Assembly (NCBI GenBank): GCA_003349915.1
Contig: QFXE01000008.1
Coordinates: forward strand, 1 to 64,000
Reading direction: 5' to 3'
DNA from: an endosymbiont of Escarpia spicata
GTDB taxonomy: Bacteria > Pseudomonadota > Gammaproteobacteria > Chromatiales > Chromatiaceae
DNA length: 64,000 bases
Part shown: positions 27,659-36,734 of the stretch, piece after piece
Position numbering within the stretch: position 1 is the stretch's first letter
Layout of the letters: each line of letters starts with the position of its first letter
Notes under the pieces: model-generated
Seen by the model: only the letters and a program-made list of their open reading frames with translations
Databases searched by the model: none
Told to the model about the DNA's origin: nothing
Position numbers and translations under genes: made by a program

Positions 27659-27718
27659 GTAGGGTGCGCCGTGCGCACCGTGATTGGTGCTTATTCTGGT
27701 GCGCACGGCGCACCCTAC
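27659..27718. repeat. Palindromic repeat, GTAGGGTGCGCC family
   Basis: GTAGGGTGCGCCGTGCGCAC and GTGCGCACGGCGCACCCTAC are perfect inverted arms around a spacer of about 20 bases. It is the most regular copy of the family in the window and lies between the convergent YcgL-type gene and znuA. Confidence 0.9.
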
Positions 27719-27752
27719 AGTTGCTCATGTTCAGAATGACTTGAACCCTGAG

Positions 27753-28634
27753 TTACTTATTTGCCAGGCACTGCACCAACTGGTTCGCAACCCTTCTCAT
27801 CAGTTGGAAATAGGCATCCGGGCCGGCTGGCAGATCACTCCCCAATGGATCGAGTTCCGCATTGCGTGTAGCCGTGTCCTCAATGAGTGATTCCACCAGC
27901 CGGGGTTCAAATTGGGGTTCGGTGAAAATGCAGCCCACCCCGGTGTGGCGGATCTTCTGCTGGAGATCGCGAATATGCCGGGCGCCACTCAGGCGTTCAG
28001 GGTCGAGGATGACCGTGCCGACTGAATTGAGCCGGTAGCGCGCTTCCAGATAGCCATAGGCGTCATGAAAAGCGATGTAGGGGGTAGTGCGCACAGGCGC
28101 CAGGCGTGACTCCAACTCTTGATGTAGCCGGTCCAGGCGCTGCTGCAGGGTCAGTGCATTCTTTTCAAATGACCCGCGGTGTTTTGGATCCAGCAGGCTG
28201 AGACGATCGGCAATCAGCTGCACGACCCGTTTTGCCAGCAAAGGATCCAGCCAGAGATGGGGGTCGCGTCCGGCATGGTCTTCATGGTCGTGATTGTGGC
28301 TTGCCTTGTTTTCACTCTTGAGCAGATCCAGCAGTGCGATATTGGGCCGTTCTGATGCGGTCAGAATTCTCGGTAGAAAAGACTCCATTTCCGGCCCTAT
28401 CCAGATGATCAGATCCGCCTGCTGGATGTTTCGTGCATCTGAGGGTTTAAGTGTGTAGCGGTGCGGTGATTGGCCGCCGGATAACAGCAGTTGCGGATCC
28501 TCTACCCCCTGCATGATGCCCGCCACCAGCGAATGGATCGGTTTGATGCTCACCAGTACGGCGGCATGGGTCCAGGAAGAGCAGCAAAAAAGCAGCAAAA
28601 GAACGAGATGCAGGGAAATTCTAGCGTGAGTCAT
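27753..28634 (-). CDS. znuA: Zinc ABC transporter substrate-binding protein
   Basis: The 293-residue protein has a signal peptide (LVLLLLFCCSSWTHAA) and the cluster A-I metal-binding fold: SIKPIHSLVAGIMQGV, GGQSPHRYTLKPSDARNI, ADLIIWIGPEMESFL, a His/Asp-rich loop (HNHDHEDHAGRDPHLW), YIAFHDAYGYLEARY and FTEPQFEPRL. The loop and three His ligands mark it as zinc specific. It delivers zinc to ZnuB in the inner membrane. It is divergent from znuCB with 141 bases between the starts, a common zinc-uptake layout under Zur. Confidence 0.92.
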   Translation of the reverse strand: MTHARISLHLVLLLLFCCSSWTHAAVLVSIKPIHSLVAGIMQGVEDPQLLLSGGQSPHRYTLKPSDARNIQQADLIIWIGPEMESFLPRILTASERPNIALLDLLKSENKASHNHDHEDHAGRDPHLWLDPLLAKRVVQLIADRLSLLDPKHRGSFEKNALTLQQRLDRLHQELESRLAPVRTTPYIAFHDAYGYLEARYRLNSVGTVILDPERLSGARHIRDLQQKIRHTGVGCIFTEPQFEPRLVESLIEDTATRNAELDPLGSDLPAGPDAYFQLMRRVANQLVQCLANK

Positions 28635-28674
28635 TATCGGTTGTGGTTTGGCGGAGGGAGGAAATTGACCGGCT

Positions 28675-28694
28675 GTGGCGCTATATTATCACTC
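28675..28694. promoter_or_regulatory. Possible Zur operator between znuA and znuCB
   Basis: GTGGCGCTATATTATCACTC lies in the divergent znuA/znuC intergenic region and shares the central TATATTAT with Zur boxes, with GTG and CAC as outer matches. The match is weak and rests mainly on position. Confidence 0.3.
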
Positions 28695-28775
28695 CTCTAT
28701 ACGGAGAGTGCGGAATTTGGACAGTGATTGAGTTGATGCCAAAGTGGGGAGCGGGAGTAGCGCGGGAGATGATGG

Positions 28776-29549
28776 ATGGTTGAGCGCGATCTGCTACTGG
28801 AGGCCGAGGGCGTCTGCATGGTATTTGGCGGCCGTGAGGTGCTGCGCCATGTGAACCTGGTTCTGCATCGGGGCGAGATTCTTACCCTGATCGGCCCTAA
28901 TGGCTCCGGCAAGAGCACCCTGGTGCGTCTGCTGCTGGGTCTGCTCACGCCAACGGCGGGTGCTTTGCGTCGTGCGGATGGACTCCGTATTGGTTATATG
29001 CCGCAGAAGCTGCAGGTCGATGAGGTCCTGCCCCTCTCCGTAGCCCGTTTTCTGACCCTCACCGGCCGCTATGCGAAGGAGAAGGTCGCAGCTGTTCTGC
29101 GAGAGGTGGGTGCCGGTCATGTGTCTGATCATCCCCTGCAGAGCGTGTCTGGAGGGGAGCTGCAGCGTGTCCTGCTGGCGCGGGCTCTGTTGCGGGAGCC
29201 GGACCTGCTGGTGCTGGATGAGCCGGTGCAGGGTGTCGATGTCAATGGTCAGGTCGCCCTCTACAATTTAATCGGCCGCATACGTGAGCAACGTGGCTGT
29301 GGAATACTGATGGTCTCCCACGACCTCCATCTGGTGATGGCTGCAACGGATCGGGTACTCTGTCTCAACCATCATGTCTGTTGTTCGGGCACCCCTGAGG
29401 TGGTGACGCGTCACCCTGCCTACCTGGATCTCTTCGGCGGCGCAGCCTTCGCTGTCTACTCTCACCATCACGATCATGCCCATGACCTGCATGGCAATGT
29501 GATTCCGGGGGACGAAGTGCATTGCGAAACAGGTGACTCCGATGGATGA
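28776..29549 (+). CDS. znuC: Zinc ABC transporter ATP-binding protein
   Basis: The 257-residue protein is an ABC ATPase with Walker [12 protein letters not shown]-loop YMPQKLQV, signature [16 protein letters not shown] and Walker [14 protein letters not shown]. The C-terminus has a His-rich stretch ([12 protein letters not shown]) that could bind zinc. It powers ZnuB. Its end overlaps znuB by 8 bases. The ATG at 28776 starts [19 protein letters not shown], matching the family. Confidence 0.93.
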   Translation: MVERDLLLEAEGVCMVFGGREVLRHVNLVLHRGEILTLIGPNGSGKSTLVRLLLGLLTPTAGALRRADGLRIGYMPQKLQVDEVLPLSVARFLTLTGRYAKEKVAAVLREVGAGHVSDHPLQSVSGGELQRVLLARALLREPDLLVLDEPVQGVDVNGQVALYNLIGRIREQRGCGILMVSHDLHLVMAATDRVLCLNHHVCCSGTPEVVTRHPAYLDLFGGAAFAVYSHHHDHAHDLHGNVIPGDEVHCETGDSDG

Positions 29550-30336
29550 TTTCCTGTTGCGGGCGCTGCTGGCCGGGCTGGGTGTCGCCTGTCTGGCGGG
29601 ACCGCTGGGGGCTTTTGTGGTCTGGCGGCGCATGGCCTACTTCGGCGAGGCGATGTCCCATACGGCCCTGTTGGGGGTGGGGCTTGGGCTGCTGTTGGGC
29701 GTGAGCACTCAGCTGTCGGTGATGCTGGTGTCGGTGACGCTGGCGGTATTTCTGGTGGCGATGCAGCAGCAGCGGCAGCTGGCAGGTGACACCCTGTTGG
29801 GTATCTTTGCGCATACTGCCCTCTCCCTGGGTTTGGTACTGCTGGCCTTCATGGAGACAGTGCGGGTCGATCTCATGGGTTACCTGTTCGGGGATATCCT
29901 TGCGGTTTCCACTCTCGATCTCTACTGGATCTATGGTGGCGGTCTGCTGGTGCTGATCGTGCTGGCGCTGATCTGGCGCCCACTACTGGCTTTGACCGTG
30001 CATGAAGAGCTGGCTCGGGTCGAGGGGGTGCCGGTTACCCTGGTGCGCCTGCTGTTCATGATATTGATCGCCCTTGTGATTGCAGTGTCCATGAAGATTG
30101 TGGGTATTCTGCTGATTACTTCCATGATGATCATACCGCCTGCTGCGGCCCGGCGATTTGCTGTGGGGCCAGAGCAGATGGCGCTGCTGGCGGCGGCTAT
30201 TGGGGCCGTTTCTGTTGCTGCAGGGCTCTGGGGATCATTGCAATGGGATACGCCGACCGGCCCGTCTATGGTGGTGGCTGCAGGATTGCTGTTTGTGCTG
30301 GTGCAGGTATCTGGCCTGTTTTTCCAGAGAAAATAA
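29542..30336 (+). CDS. znuB: Zinc ABC transporter permease
   Basis: The 264-residue membrane protein has about eight hydrophobic segments and the ABC-3 family pattern ([71 protein letters not shown]). The ATG at 29542 overlaps the znuC stop by 8 bases; a GTG three codons upstream is possible. It forms the inner-membrane channel for zinc uptake. Confidence 0.92.
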   Translation: MDDFLLRALLAGLGVACLAGPLGAFVVWRRMAYFGEAMSHTALLGVGLGLLLGVSTQLSVMLVSVTLAVFLVAMQQQRQLAGDTLLGIFAHTALSLGLVLLAFMETVRVDLMGYLFGDILAVSTLDLYWIYGGGLLVLIVLALIWRPLLALTVHEELARVEGVPVTLVRLLFMILIALVIAVSMKIVGILLITSMMIIPPAAARRFAVGPEQMALLAAAIGAVSVAAGLWGSLQWDTPTGPSMVVAAGLLFVLVQVSGLFFQRK

Positions 30337-30651
30337 GCATTTACTAATCCTACTGTTTTGGTTGGTATTTCAATAAGCTAGCTCAATAAGCGGATTTTAT
30401 GATGCCAGATTGAAAATTGTTTGGCGTATCAGGTAGGAAAACCGTATTGTTTACCGCCCTGATGACCGCGTGTGCGTGATTTTTGGCCGAAAAGGCCGGC
30501 CACATGGGGGGATCAATCCATCTTCGTAGTCCAGTCTGCATTGCAGGTCTCGACCGCATAAGGATGGAGACTGGACTTAAAAAGTGCTTCTAAGCCGTGG
30601 CATTTTGCAGCGGCAGAAATCACTGCAGTGAAACCTAGGAGAAATAAAACC
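30337..30651 (+). promoter_or_regulatory. Leader and promoter region of aprBA with an inverted repeat
   Basis: This 315-base stretch has no gene. It holds the dyad GGCCGAAAAGGCC and, at 30528-30537 and 30568-30577, the inverted pair AGTCCAGTCT / AGACTGGACT with a 30-base loop, about 75 bases before aprB. The pair could form a stable hairpin in the 5' leader. An AGGAGAA ribosome-binding site precedes the aprB ATG. Confidence 0.45.
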
Positions 30652-31125
30652 ATGCCAACATTTGTGCGTACAGAGAAGTGCGATGGCTGCAAAGGCCAGG
30701 ACAAGACCGCTTGCATGTACATCTGCCCTCATGACCTGATGAAGCTGGATATGGACGGTTCTGAGACCGGTCATGCCATGAAATCCTTCAACCAGGAACC
30801 TGAGCAGTGCTGGGAGTGCTACTCTTGCATCAAGATCTGCCCTCAGCAGGCGATCGAAGCGCGTCCCTACGCCGACATCGTACCCATGGGCGCCTCTGTA
30901 CAGCCTCTGCGCGGTACCGATTCCATCATGTGGACCATCAAGTTCCGCAACGGCACCATGAAGCGTTTCAAGTTCCCGATCCGCACCACGCCTGAAGGCT
31001 CTATCGATCCCTATGGTGATACGCCTGATGCTGACTATGCGAAGATCGGCGACGTCGGTTTCTTCAACCATAATCAGCAGAACGGTTACCGCGCTGGCGA
31101 TCCCAGCGAGCTGATCTGCAAATAA
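30652..31125 (+). CDS. aprB: Adenylylsulfate reductase beta subunit
   Basis: The 157-residue iron-sulfur protein has two 4Fe-4S motifs, CDGCKGQDKTACMYICP and CWECYSCIKICP, and the AprB C-terminal tail (GDVGFFNHNQQNGYRAGD) that wraps around AprA. It carries electrons between the FAD of AprA and the membrane-side acceptor, here likely QmoAB-HdrCB encoded downstream. In sulfur oxidisers the enzyme runs from sulfite plus AMP to APS. A strong ribosome-binding site and codon choice dominated by GGT, CGT, ATC and CTG suggest very high expression. aprA follows after 51 bases. Confidence 0.97.
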   Translation: MPTFVRTEKCDGCKGQDKTACMYICPHDLMKLDMDGSETGHAMKSFNQEPEQCWECYSCIKICPQQAIEARPYADIVPMGASVQPLRGTDSIMWTIKFRNGTMKRFKFPIRTTPEGSIDPYGDTPDADYAKIGDVGFFNHNQQNGYRAGDPSELICK

Positions 31126-31176
31126 GTCGGATTCAGACAGAATCTACAGAACTTGAATTAACTGAGGTATTTAGAA

Positions 31177-33165
31177 ATGGCTGAATTCGGTAATCCTGAT
31201 GTCGTCGAAGAAGAGGTAGACATCCTCATCATCGGCGGTGGCATGGGTGCATGCGGCGCCGCTTATGAGCTTGGTCCCTGGATCAAGGCTTCCGGTGCAG
31301 ATATCAGCATAAAGCTGGTTGACAAGGCTGCTATGGATCGTTCCGGTGCTGTTGCACAGGGTCTCTCCGCTATCAACACCTACATCGGTCCCGAGCAGGA
31401 TCCTGCAGACTACGCCCGTATGGTTTCCAACGATCTGATGGGTATCACCCGCGACGATCTGGCTTACGACCTGGGTCGCCACGTTGACGAATCCGTACAT
31501 CTGTTCGAAGAGTGGGGCCTGCCCATTTGGAAGACCGATGAAAACGGCGAGCGTTTCGACGGCTCCAAAGGCATGACCTCCCTGAAAGACGGCGGCAAGC
31601 CTGTACGTTCCGGTAAGTGGCAGATCATGATCAACGGCGAATCCTATAAATGGATCGTTGCTGAGGCTGCCAAGAAAGCACTGGGCATGGACAACATTGA
31701 AGAGCGTATCTTCGTTGTCAAGCTGGTTAACGACAAGAACGACAAGAGCCGTGTTGCCGGTGCTGTTGGCTTCTCTGTTCGTGAAGACAAGGTTGTGGTC
31801 TACAAGTTCAAGGCCTGCCTGCTGGTTGCCGGTGGTTGTGTGAACATCTTCCGTCCCCGCTCCGTGGGTGAGGGTCAGGGCCGCGCCTGGTACCCCGTAT
31901 GGAATGCCGGTTCCACCTACACCATGGCTGCTGAGGCTGGTGCCGAGCTGACCCTGATGGAAAATCGCTTCGTACCTACCCGTTTCAAAGACGGTTACGG
32001 TCCTGTTGGCGCATGGTTCCTGCTGTTCAAATCACAGGCTACCAACGCCTTTGGTGAGACCTACATGACCCGCAACAAGGAGATGCTGAACGACTATCCT
32101 CCTTATGGCCAGGCTGCGGTTCCTGCATCCTGCCTGCGTAACCACCTGATGCTCAAGGAGATGAAGGAAGGTCGTGGTCCCATCTGGATGGACACCGTTA
32201 CCGCCCTTGGCAACCTGCGTGAGACTCTGTCTCCCCGTGAGGTTAAGCATCTGGAAGCCGAGGCATGGGAAGACTTCCTCGACATGTGTATCGGCCAGTG
32301 CGGTATCTGGGCTGGTGAGAACATCGAGCCTGAGAAGAAGAACTCCGAGCTGATGCCCACCGAACCCTACCTGCTGGGCTCTCACTCTGGTTGCTGCGGT
32401 ATCTGGGTTTCTGGTCCTGATGATGTTGGCGCGCCGACTGAAGAAGGTCTGGGCGAAGGTATTCCCGAGCATCTGCCTTCCGGCTGGAACTGGGGCTACC
32501 GTGGTATGACCACCGTAACCGGTCTGTTCACAGCGGCTGATGGTGTTGGCGCTTCTGGTCACAAGTTCTCCTCCGGCTCACACGCCGAGGGTCGCATGTG
32601 CGCCAAGTCCATGGTCAAGTTCGTCATGGACAACAAGGATTGGAAGCCTGAGCTGGATACTTCGGTTGATCAGTTGGTTGAAGATATCTATCGCCCTGTT
32701 CGTACCTACCTTGAGTTCAAGGATTACAGCACCGCGATCGATGTTAACCCCAACTACATCACTCCCAAGATGCTGCAGTTCCGTCTGCAGAAGCTGATGG
32801 ATGAGTATGTTGCCGGTGTTGCTACCTACTACACCACCAACGCCAACATGCTGGAAGTTGCTGAAGGCAAGCTGAACGACCTCAAAGAGGACGCTCTGAG
32901 AATGCGTGCCAAAGATCTCCACGAGCTGCTTCGTGCCTGGGAGAACTATCACCGCATCCTGACTGCTGAAGCTCACATGAAGCACATTCAGTTCCGCCAG
33001 GAGTCCCGTTACCCGGGCTTCTACTACCGCGCCGACAAGAACTTTGTTGACGAGGAGAACTGGCACTGCTTCGTGAACTCCATCTACAACAAAGAGACCA
33101 AAGAGTGGACCTGCTTCAAGCGCGCCCACGTTGATCTGGTCGACAAGTCCAAGCTGTTCAAGTAA
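31177..33165 (+). CDS. aprA: Adenylylsulfate reductase alpha subunit
   Basis: The 662-residue flavoprotein is full length for AprA. It has the FAD-binding start DILIIGGGMGACGAAYELG, KAAMDRSGAVAQGLSAINTY, FKACLLVAGGCVNIFRPRS and a C-terminal helical region ending ETKEWTCFKRAHVDLVDKS. It binds APS/sulfite and AMP beside FAD in the cytoplasm. It follows aprB and shares its high-expression codon use. A strong terminator sits 27 bases after its stop. The sulfate adenylyltransferase that would complete the pathway is not in the window. Confidence 0.97.
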   Translation: MAEFGNPDVVEEEVDILIIGGGMGACGAAYELGPWIKASGADISIKLVDKAAMDRSGAVAQGLSAINTYIGPEQDPADYARMVSNDLMGITRDDLAYDLGRHVDESVHLFEEWGLPIWKTDENGERFDGSKGMTSLKDGGKPVRSGKWQIMINGESYKWIVAEAAKKALGMDNIEERIFVVKLVNDKNDKSRVAGAVGFSVREDKVVVYKFKACLLVAGGCVNIFRPRSVGEGQGRAWYPVWNAGSTYTMAAEAGAELTLMENRFVPTRFKDGYGPVGAWFLLFKSQATNAFGETYMTRNKEMLNDYPPYGQAAVPASCLRNHLMLKEMKEGRGPIWMDTVTALGNLRETLSPREVKHLEAEAWEDFLDMCIGQCGIWAGENIEPEKKNSELMPTEPYLLGSHSGCCGIWVSGPDDVGAPTEEGLGEGIPEHLPSGWNWGYRGMTTVTGLFTAADGVGASGHKFSSGSHAEGRMCAKSMVKFVMDNKDWKPELDTSVDQLVEDIYRPVRTYLEFKDYSTAIDVNPNYITPKMLQFRLQKLMDEYVAGVATYYTTNANMLEVAEGKLNDLKEDALRMRAKDLHELLRAWENYHRILTAEAHMKHIQFRQESRYPGFYYRADKNFVDEENWHCFVNSIYNKETKEWTCFKRAHVDLVDKSKLFK

Positions 33166-33191
33166 GTCTTACTTGATAGCCTGATGGCGTG

Positions 33192-33224
33192 AAAAGTCCG
33201 GGTGTCGCAAGGCATCCGGACTTT
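33192..33224 (+). terminator. Rho-independent terminator of aprBA
   Basis: AAAAGTCCGGGTGTC and GGCATCCGGACTTTT form a long stem (with G-U pairs) closed by a GCAA loop and ending in a T run. It ends the aprBA transcript. Confidence 0.9.
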
Positions 33225-33412
33225 TTTGCCTCTAGCGAGTCTGTAAATGAATGGCAGCAGCCCTGAATTTGTAAGTCGTGGCTTAACGTCTATAAATTGT
33301 AGGGTAGTCGGTATTCTTTTACGGATTATGATGATCCGATAGTCAATCAATATAGTCTGGCTGATGAGTGTTCGGCAGGCTCCTTTGCCGAATAGATCCA
33401 GCGGAGAGTAAA

Positions 33413-34303
33413 ATGAGTGAAGAATTTGATATCCCGTTCAAAAGTGACCTGGTGCCAAATATTCTGGATCCGAATACTGAGATCCAGTTTCAGTGCTCCA
33501 AGGGCATATCCTGTTTCAACGAGTGCTGCCGTCGTGCCGATATTCAGCTGACGCCCTACGACATCATTCGGCTGAAGGATAATCTTGGGGTCAGTGGAAC
33601 CGAGTTATTGAAGAATCACACGGTGCCGTTCGAGATGGATAAGGATGGCATACCTGGGGTTAAGCTGCGCACCGATGATGAGGGTGCCTGTCTCTTTGTC
33701 ACCGATGAGGGGTGCAGTGTCTATGCCGACCGCCCCACCGCCTGCCGTTACTATCCGCTTGGCCATATGGCGATGCATGAGGCGGGAGCGACTGAGGATG
33801 AAACCCGGTACTTCATGATCAAAGAAGATCACTGTATGGGGCATAACGAGGATCGAAAGATCTCTATCGATGCCTACCGGCGTGAGCAGGGCGTGGAACA
33901 ATACGACCAGATCAACCGTGAGTGGTTGCAGTTGATGCTGAAAAAGCGTTCGGCGGGTCCCAGTATCGGTCGCCCTTCGGACACCAGTCTGCAGTTTTTC
34001 TTCATGTGTTCCTACGATGTGGATCGGCTGCGCCGCTATGTAATGACTGACTCTTTCCGGGTTACCTACGACCTTGAGGATACTTTCTACGAGACTGTCG
34101 AGAAAGAAGATGTTGCCTTGATGCTGTTTGGTGCGCGTCTGCTCAAACAGGTACTGTTTGGCGACAAAACCATCCCGGAGAAAGAAGGTGCTTATGAGAA
34201 GCGCATGGAAGAGCGGGAGGAGATCCTGAAGATGCGCCAGGAGGCCGAGGCGGAGATTCATCGCCAGAGGGAAGCGGAGAAGATGAAAGACGCGATATCC
34301 TGA
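33413..34303 (+). CDS. YkgJ-type cysteine-cluster protein
   Basis: The 296-residue soluble protein has the zinc/iron-chelating cysteine-cluster pattern: FQCSKGISCFNECCRRADIQ, then LTPYDIIRLKDNLGVSG, ACLFVTDEGCSVYADRPTAC with RYYP, and a later Cys in EDHCMGHN. The C-terminus (250-296) is a charged helix likely to form a coiled coil. The ATG follows GGAGAG. It is the first gene after the aprBA terminator, has its own promoter space, and ends in another terminator, so it is monocistronic. A part in metal-cluster assembly of Apr is only suggested by proximity. Confidence 0.75.
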   Translation: MSEEFDIPFKSDLVPNILDPNTEIQFQCSKGISCFNECCRRADIQLTPYDIIRLKDNLGVSGTELLKNHTVPFEMDKDGIPGVKLRTDDEGACLFVTDEGCSVYADRPTACRYYPLGHMAMHEAGATEDETRYFMIKEDHCMGHNEDRKISIDAYRREQGVEQYDQINREWLQLMLKKRSAGPSIGRPSDTSLQFFFMCSYDVDRLRRYVMTDSFRVTYDLEDTFYETVEKEDVALMLFGARLLKQVLFGDKTIPEKEGAYEKRMEEREEILKMRQEAEAEIHRQREAEKMKDAIS

Positions 34304-34320
34304 GCTCGTCCCTCGAATCC

Positions 34321-34350
34321 AAAAAAGCCGCGCACCTGTGCGGCTTTTTT
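34321..34350. terminator. Bidirectional Rho-independent terminator
   Basis: AAAAAAGCCGC and GCGGCTTTTTT are perfect inverted arms around an 8-base loop, with an A run and a T run. It serves the cysteine-cluster gene on the plus strand and phhB on the minus strand, which converge here. Confidence 0.9.
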
Positions 34351-34354
34351 GTTT

Positions 34355-34702
34355 CTAGGAAGCTGCGATCTGGTCGGTCCTTGCAGACATGATGAAATCG
34401 TTGCGGTGCAGCCCTTTGATTTTGTGAGACCACCAGGTCACGGTTACTTTGCCCCACTCAGTCAGCAGTGCAGGGTGATGCCCTTCGGACTCCGCCAGTT
34501 CACCGACCTTGTTCGTGAAGGCGACTGCATCAACAAAGTTATTGAAGGAAAAAGATTTTTCCAGCTGCATGATGCCGTCTCTGATCTCTATATTCCAATC
34601 CGGAATATTTTTAATCAAACTAGCGAGTTCATCATCTGAAACCCTGGGTGCATCTGCCCTGCAGGCTTCGCAGTGGACGCTTGTCAGTTCATTCGTGGAC
34701 AT
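34355..34702 (-). CDS. phhB: 4a-hydroxytetrahydrobiopterin dehydratase
   Basis: The 115-residue protein matches pterin-4a-carbinolamine dehydratases: [40 protein letters not shown] and [20 protein letters not shown] with the conserved His-His pair of the active site. An N-terminal CEAC pair (about residues 11-14) is present. The enzyme recycles tetrahydrobiopterin after aromatic hydroxylase turnover, but no hydroxylase gene is adjacent; in many bacteria the protein is kept with a role in molybdopterin or other pterins. Monocistronic. Confidence 0.9.
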   Translation of the reverse strand: MSTNELTSVHCEACRADAPRVSDDELASLIKNIPDWNIEIRDGIMQLEKSFSFNNFVDAVAFTNKVGELAESEGHHPALLTEWGKVTVTWWSHKIKGLHRNDFIMSARTDQIAAS

Positions 34703-34813
34703 TTTACCGATCCTCTAATCTTGAGACTTCACAGGATGCGAATTATTCGATAGTTCTTGGAAGATAAATACTGTTATTGTTTATGGAATAGTCGAATTCA
34801 GATGGTAATCGAT

Positions 34814-36229
34814 ATGGCACGCAAACATGCGCTCATTGTTGATGACTCCAAAACTGCCAGAGAGGTGCTTGCGAAACGCCTGGTTGGCTACGATATCGAG
34901 GTCGATACCGTAGAATCAGCCGGTGATGCCATAGACTATCTCAGCGAGCATATTCCGGACGCGGTTTTCCTGGATTATGAGATGCCTGGTATGGACGGCT
35001 TTCAGGCCTTGAAAGCGATCAAGTCGAATCCCAATACGGCAGCGATCCCTGTGATGATGTATACCTCCAGAGCAGGAGGGTTGGCGATTGGCCAAGCTCG
35101 GGCACTAGGTGCGCTGGGTGTTCTGCCGAAGGAGTTGGAGACGCAGGATCTCGACGAAGTCATTCGAGCGCTACATCTCAACCCTGACCAGGATTCACTG
35201 GTCGCGCGTTATACACATGCAATAGTGGGAGCTGGGAATGGCGGTGATGAAGTCAGGGCCGATGCAGAATATATCGATCGATTTCAGGGCCTGGTTGAAC
35301 AGGCAGAACAATCGCTAAAACAGGGGAGCAGCCGCAAACAGATGGCGTTGCTGTTGGCCCAGCAGCATAAGCTGCTCTCAAAGAATATGGATGCGAATGC
35401 GGCAAGATCCTTGCGCTCCATAGAGCAGCAATTTTCCGAGGTGAATGAACGGCTGACTGATACCCAGCGATCGATTGCAGCAAGTCTTCCCAAAAAGAGG
35501 GGTGTCCCAAAGGGGTTGCTGTCGGTGTTCGCTGCCTGCCTGGCGATCTTTGCAACGGTATGGTTCTGGAATAACAACATCGACAGGACACAGAGGGGTG
35601 TGGCGGAAAATCTGCTGTTGCTGGAGTCGGGGCGTAACAATCTGACAGAAAAAGTCACCCAAGTGGATGCGCTGATACAGCAGCAGCAAACAGCTATTGA
35701 GACGCTGAGAAGTAGCTTGGAAGATATAGGTAAACAGGTTGGAACAGAAGCGGTACCGTTGCTTGAGTGGGCGGTTAACCGTGATTCGCGTTTCCCCTAT
35801 GGCGAAGGGCCGTTTAGTGATAAGCGGGTCATCTGGTTGTCCCAGATCATCGATCATCTGGCTGCAGCAGGTTTTACCGGAACCGTAAGGTTGACGGCCA
35901 ACTATGGTAATTATTGTCTGAGCAGAAACGATCAGAGCCGGTTTGTGCCTGCTTCCGCAGAGACGGCATTTGCAGATTGTGTATTGGCCCGTGATCTGGC
36001 AGAAATCGAGGGGAAAAAGCAGGCGGTTCCAACGATCGGTTTTTCCAACTATCTGAATAATGCCCCTTCATTGATCAATGGAGATATATTCGTCGAGTTG
36101 GAGGCGTCGGGGTTTGACGTGGCAAAGGTACCCTACCCGGAGCCCTATGCAGTGCAGGATGTCGGTGTCTGGAACCAGGTTGCCAGCCAGAACCAACGTA
36201 TCGATATCAAGCTATTTGTGGCTGAGTGA
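34814..36229 (+). CDS. Membrane-tethered response regulator with periplasmic domain
   Basis: The 471-residue protein has an N-terminal receiver domain (1-125; Asp10/Asp11, phosphoacceptor Asp54 in VFLDYEMPGMDG, Lys106 in GVLPKEL), a helical linker with coiled coil (150-225), one membrane segment (about 234-252, LLSVFAACLAIFATVWFW), another coiled coil (260-305) and a C-terminal domain of about 150 residues with GFTGTVRLTANYGNYCLS. By the basic residues KKRG before the segment, the receiver is cytoplasmic and the C-terminal domain periplasmic, an inverted plan for signal transduction. I do not recognise the periplasmic domain. The start MARKHALIVDDS parallels the gene at 58108; ATG codons 4 codons or more upstream are possible. 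Confidence 0.8.
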   Translation: MARKHALIVDDSKTAREVLAKRLVGYDIEVDTVESAGDAIDYLSEHIPDAVFLDYEMPGMDGFQALKAIKSNPNTAAIPVMMYTSRAGGLAIGQARALGALGVLPKELETQDLDEVIRALHLNPDQDSLVARYTHAIVGAGNGGDEVRADAEYIDRFQGLVEQAEQSLKQGSSRKQMALLLAQQHKLLSKNMDANAARSLRSIEQQFSEVNERLTDTQRSIAASLPKKRGVPKGLLSVFAACLAIFATVWFWNNNIDRTQRGVAENLLLLESGRNNLTEKVTQVDALIQQQQTAIETLRSSLEDIGKQVGTEAVPLLEWAVNRDSRFPYGEGPFSDKRVIWLSQIIDHLAAAGFTGTVRLTANYGNYCLSRNDQSRFVPASAETAFADCVLARDLAEIEGKKQAVPTIGFSNYLNNAPSLINGDIFVELEASGFDVAKVPYPEPYAVQDVGVWNQVASQNQRIDIKLFVAE

Positions 36230-36243
36230 TGCCTGAGGAAATT

Positions 36244-36273
36244 GCCGGTTCCGCTACGCTTGAACCGGCCTAC
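36244..36273. repeat. Short palindrome, GGATCAAGCG family
   Basis: GCCGGTTCCGCTACGCTTGA and onward to ACCGGCCTAC form one hairpin, the same as the right half of the composite copy at 21944. Its CTA is the TAG stop of the minus-strand gene ending at 36270. Confidence 0.8.
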
Positions 36274-36734
36274 TGCGGCATCTTCGGTGGCATGGCTGGC
36301 GGTATCTCATATTTGTAGACGCCCAGGTCAGTGAAGTGGCCACGCATGTCGATAACAATTTTTGTTTGGTGACGCTTGCCTTCACGGGCACGGACTGCAT
36401 CGAAGAAGCTCTTGCGCATCCGGGTGCCAGCGCGGGTGTCCGGGTCGATACTGAAGACGATGTGTATGGGTTCGCCGGGACGATTCAGGGGGTGGGCGAG
36501 GGCGTGAACACGGTCATTGTGAACCGTGTAGACGATAACCTCCATCTTTTCGTGCAGATAGGGTAGGCGGATGGAGAAGCCGGACCCCAGCGCTATGTAA
36601 GCGATGATAAGAAACACACAGGCACCCAGCAGAAATGCGGCGAAGCTGCGTTTGGTTGCTATGACAGCCAAGCTTCCCCAGATGGCGAAAACAGCCAGCA
36701 GCAGATATTTCAGCGTTAGCGGGTCGGTGAACAT
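36270..36734 (-). CDS. Two-TM protein of the motor operon
   Basis: The 154-residue product has two membrane segments (about 9-24 and 30-50, FAAFLLGACVFLIIAYIALG) and a soluble C-terminal part of about 100 residues rich in beta pattern (EKMEVIVYTVHNDRVHALAH, HIVFSIDPDTRAGTRM, TKIVIDMRGHFTDLGVYKYE) ending in a proline-rich tail. No family is recognised. Its ATG follows the stop of the ExbD-like gene with no gap, so the two are coupled. It is likely an accessory subunit of the ExbB/ExbD-like complex. The stop codon lies in a dispersed repeat, which may have replaced the native 3' end. Confidence 0.65.
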   Translation of the reverse strand: MFTDPLTLKYLLLAVFAIWGSLAVIATKRSFAAFLLGACVFLIIAYIALGSGFSIRLPYLHEKMEVIVYTVHNDRVHALAHPLNRPGEPIHIVFSIDPDTRAGTRMRKSFFDAVRAREGKRHQTKIVIDMRGHFTDLGVYKYEIPPAMPPKMPQ

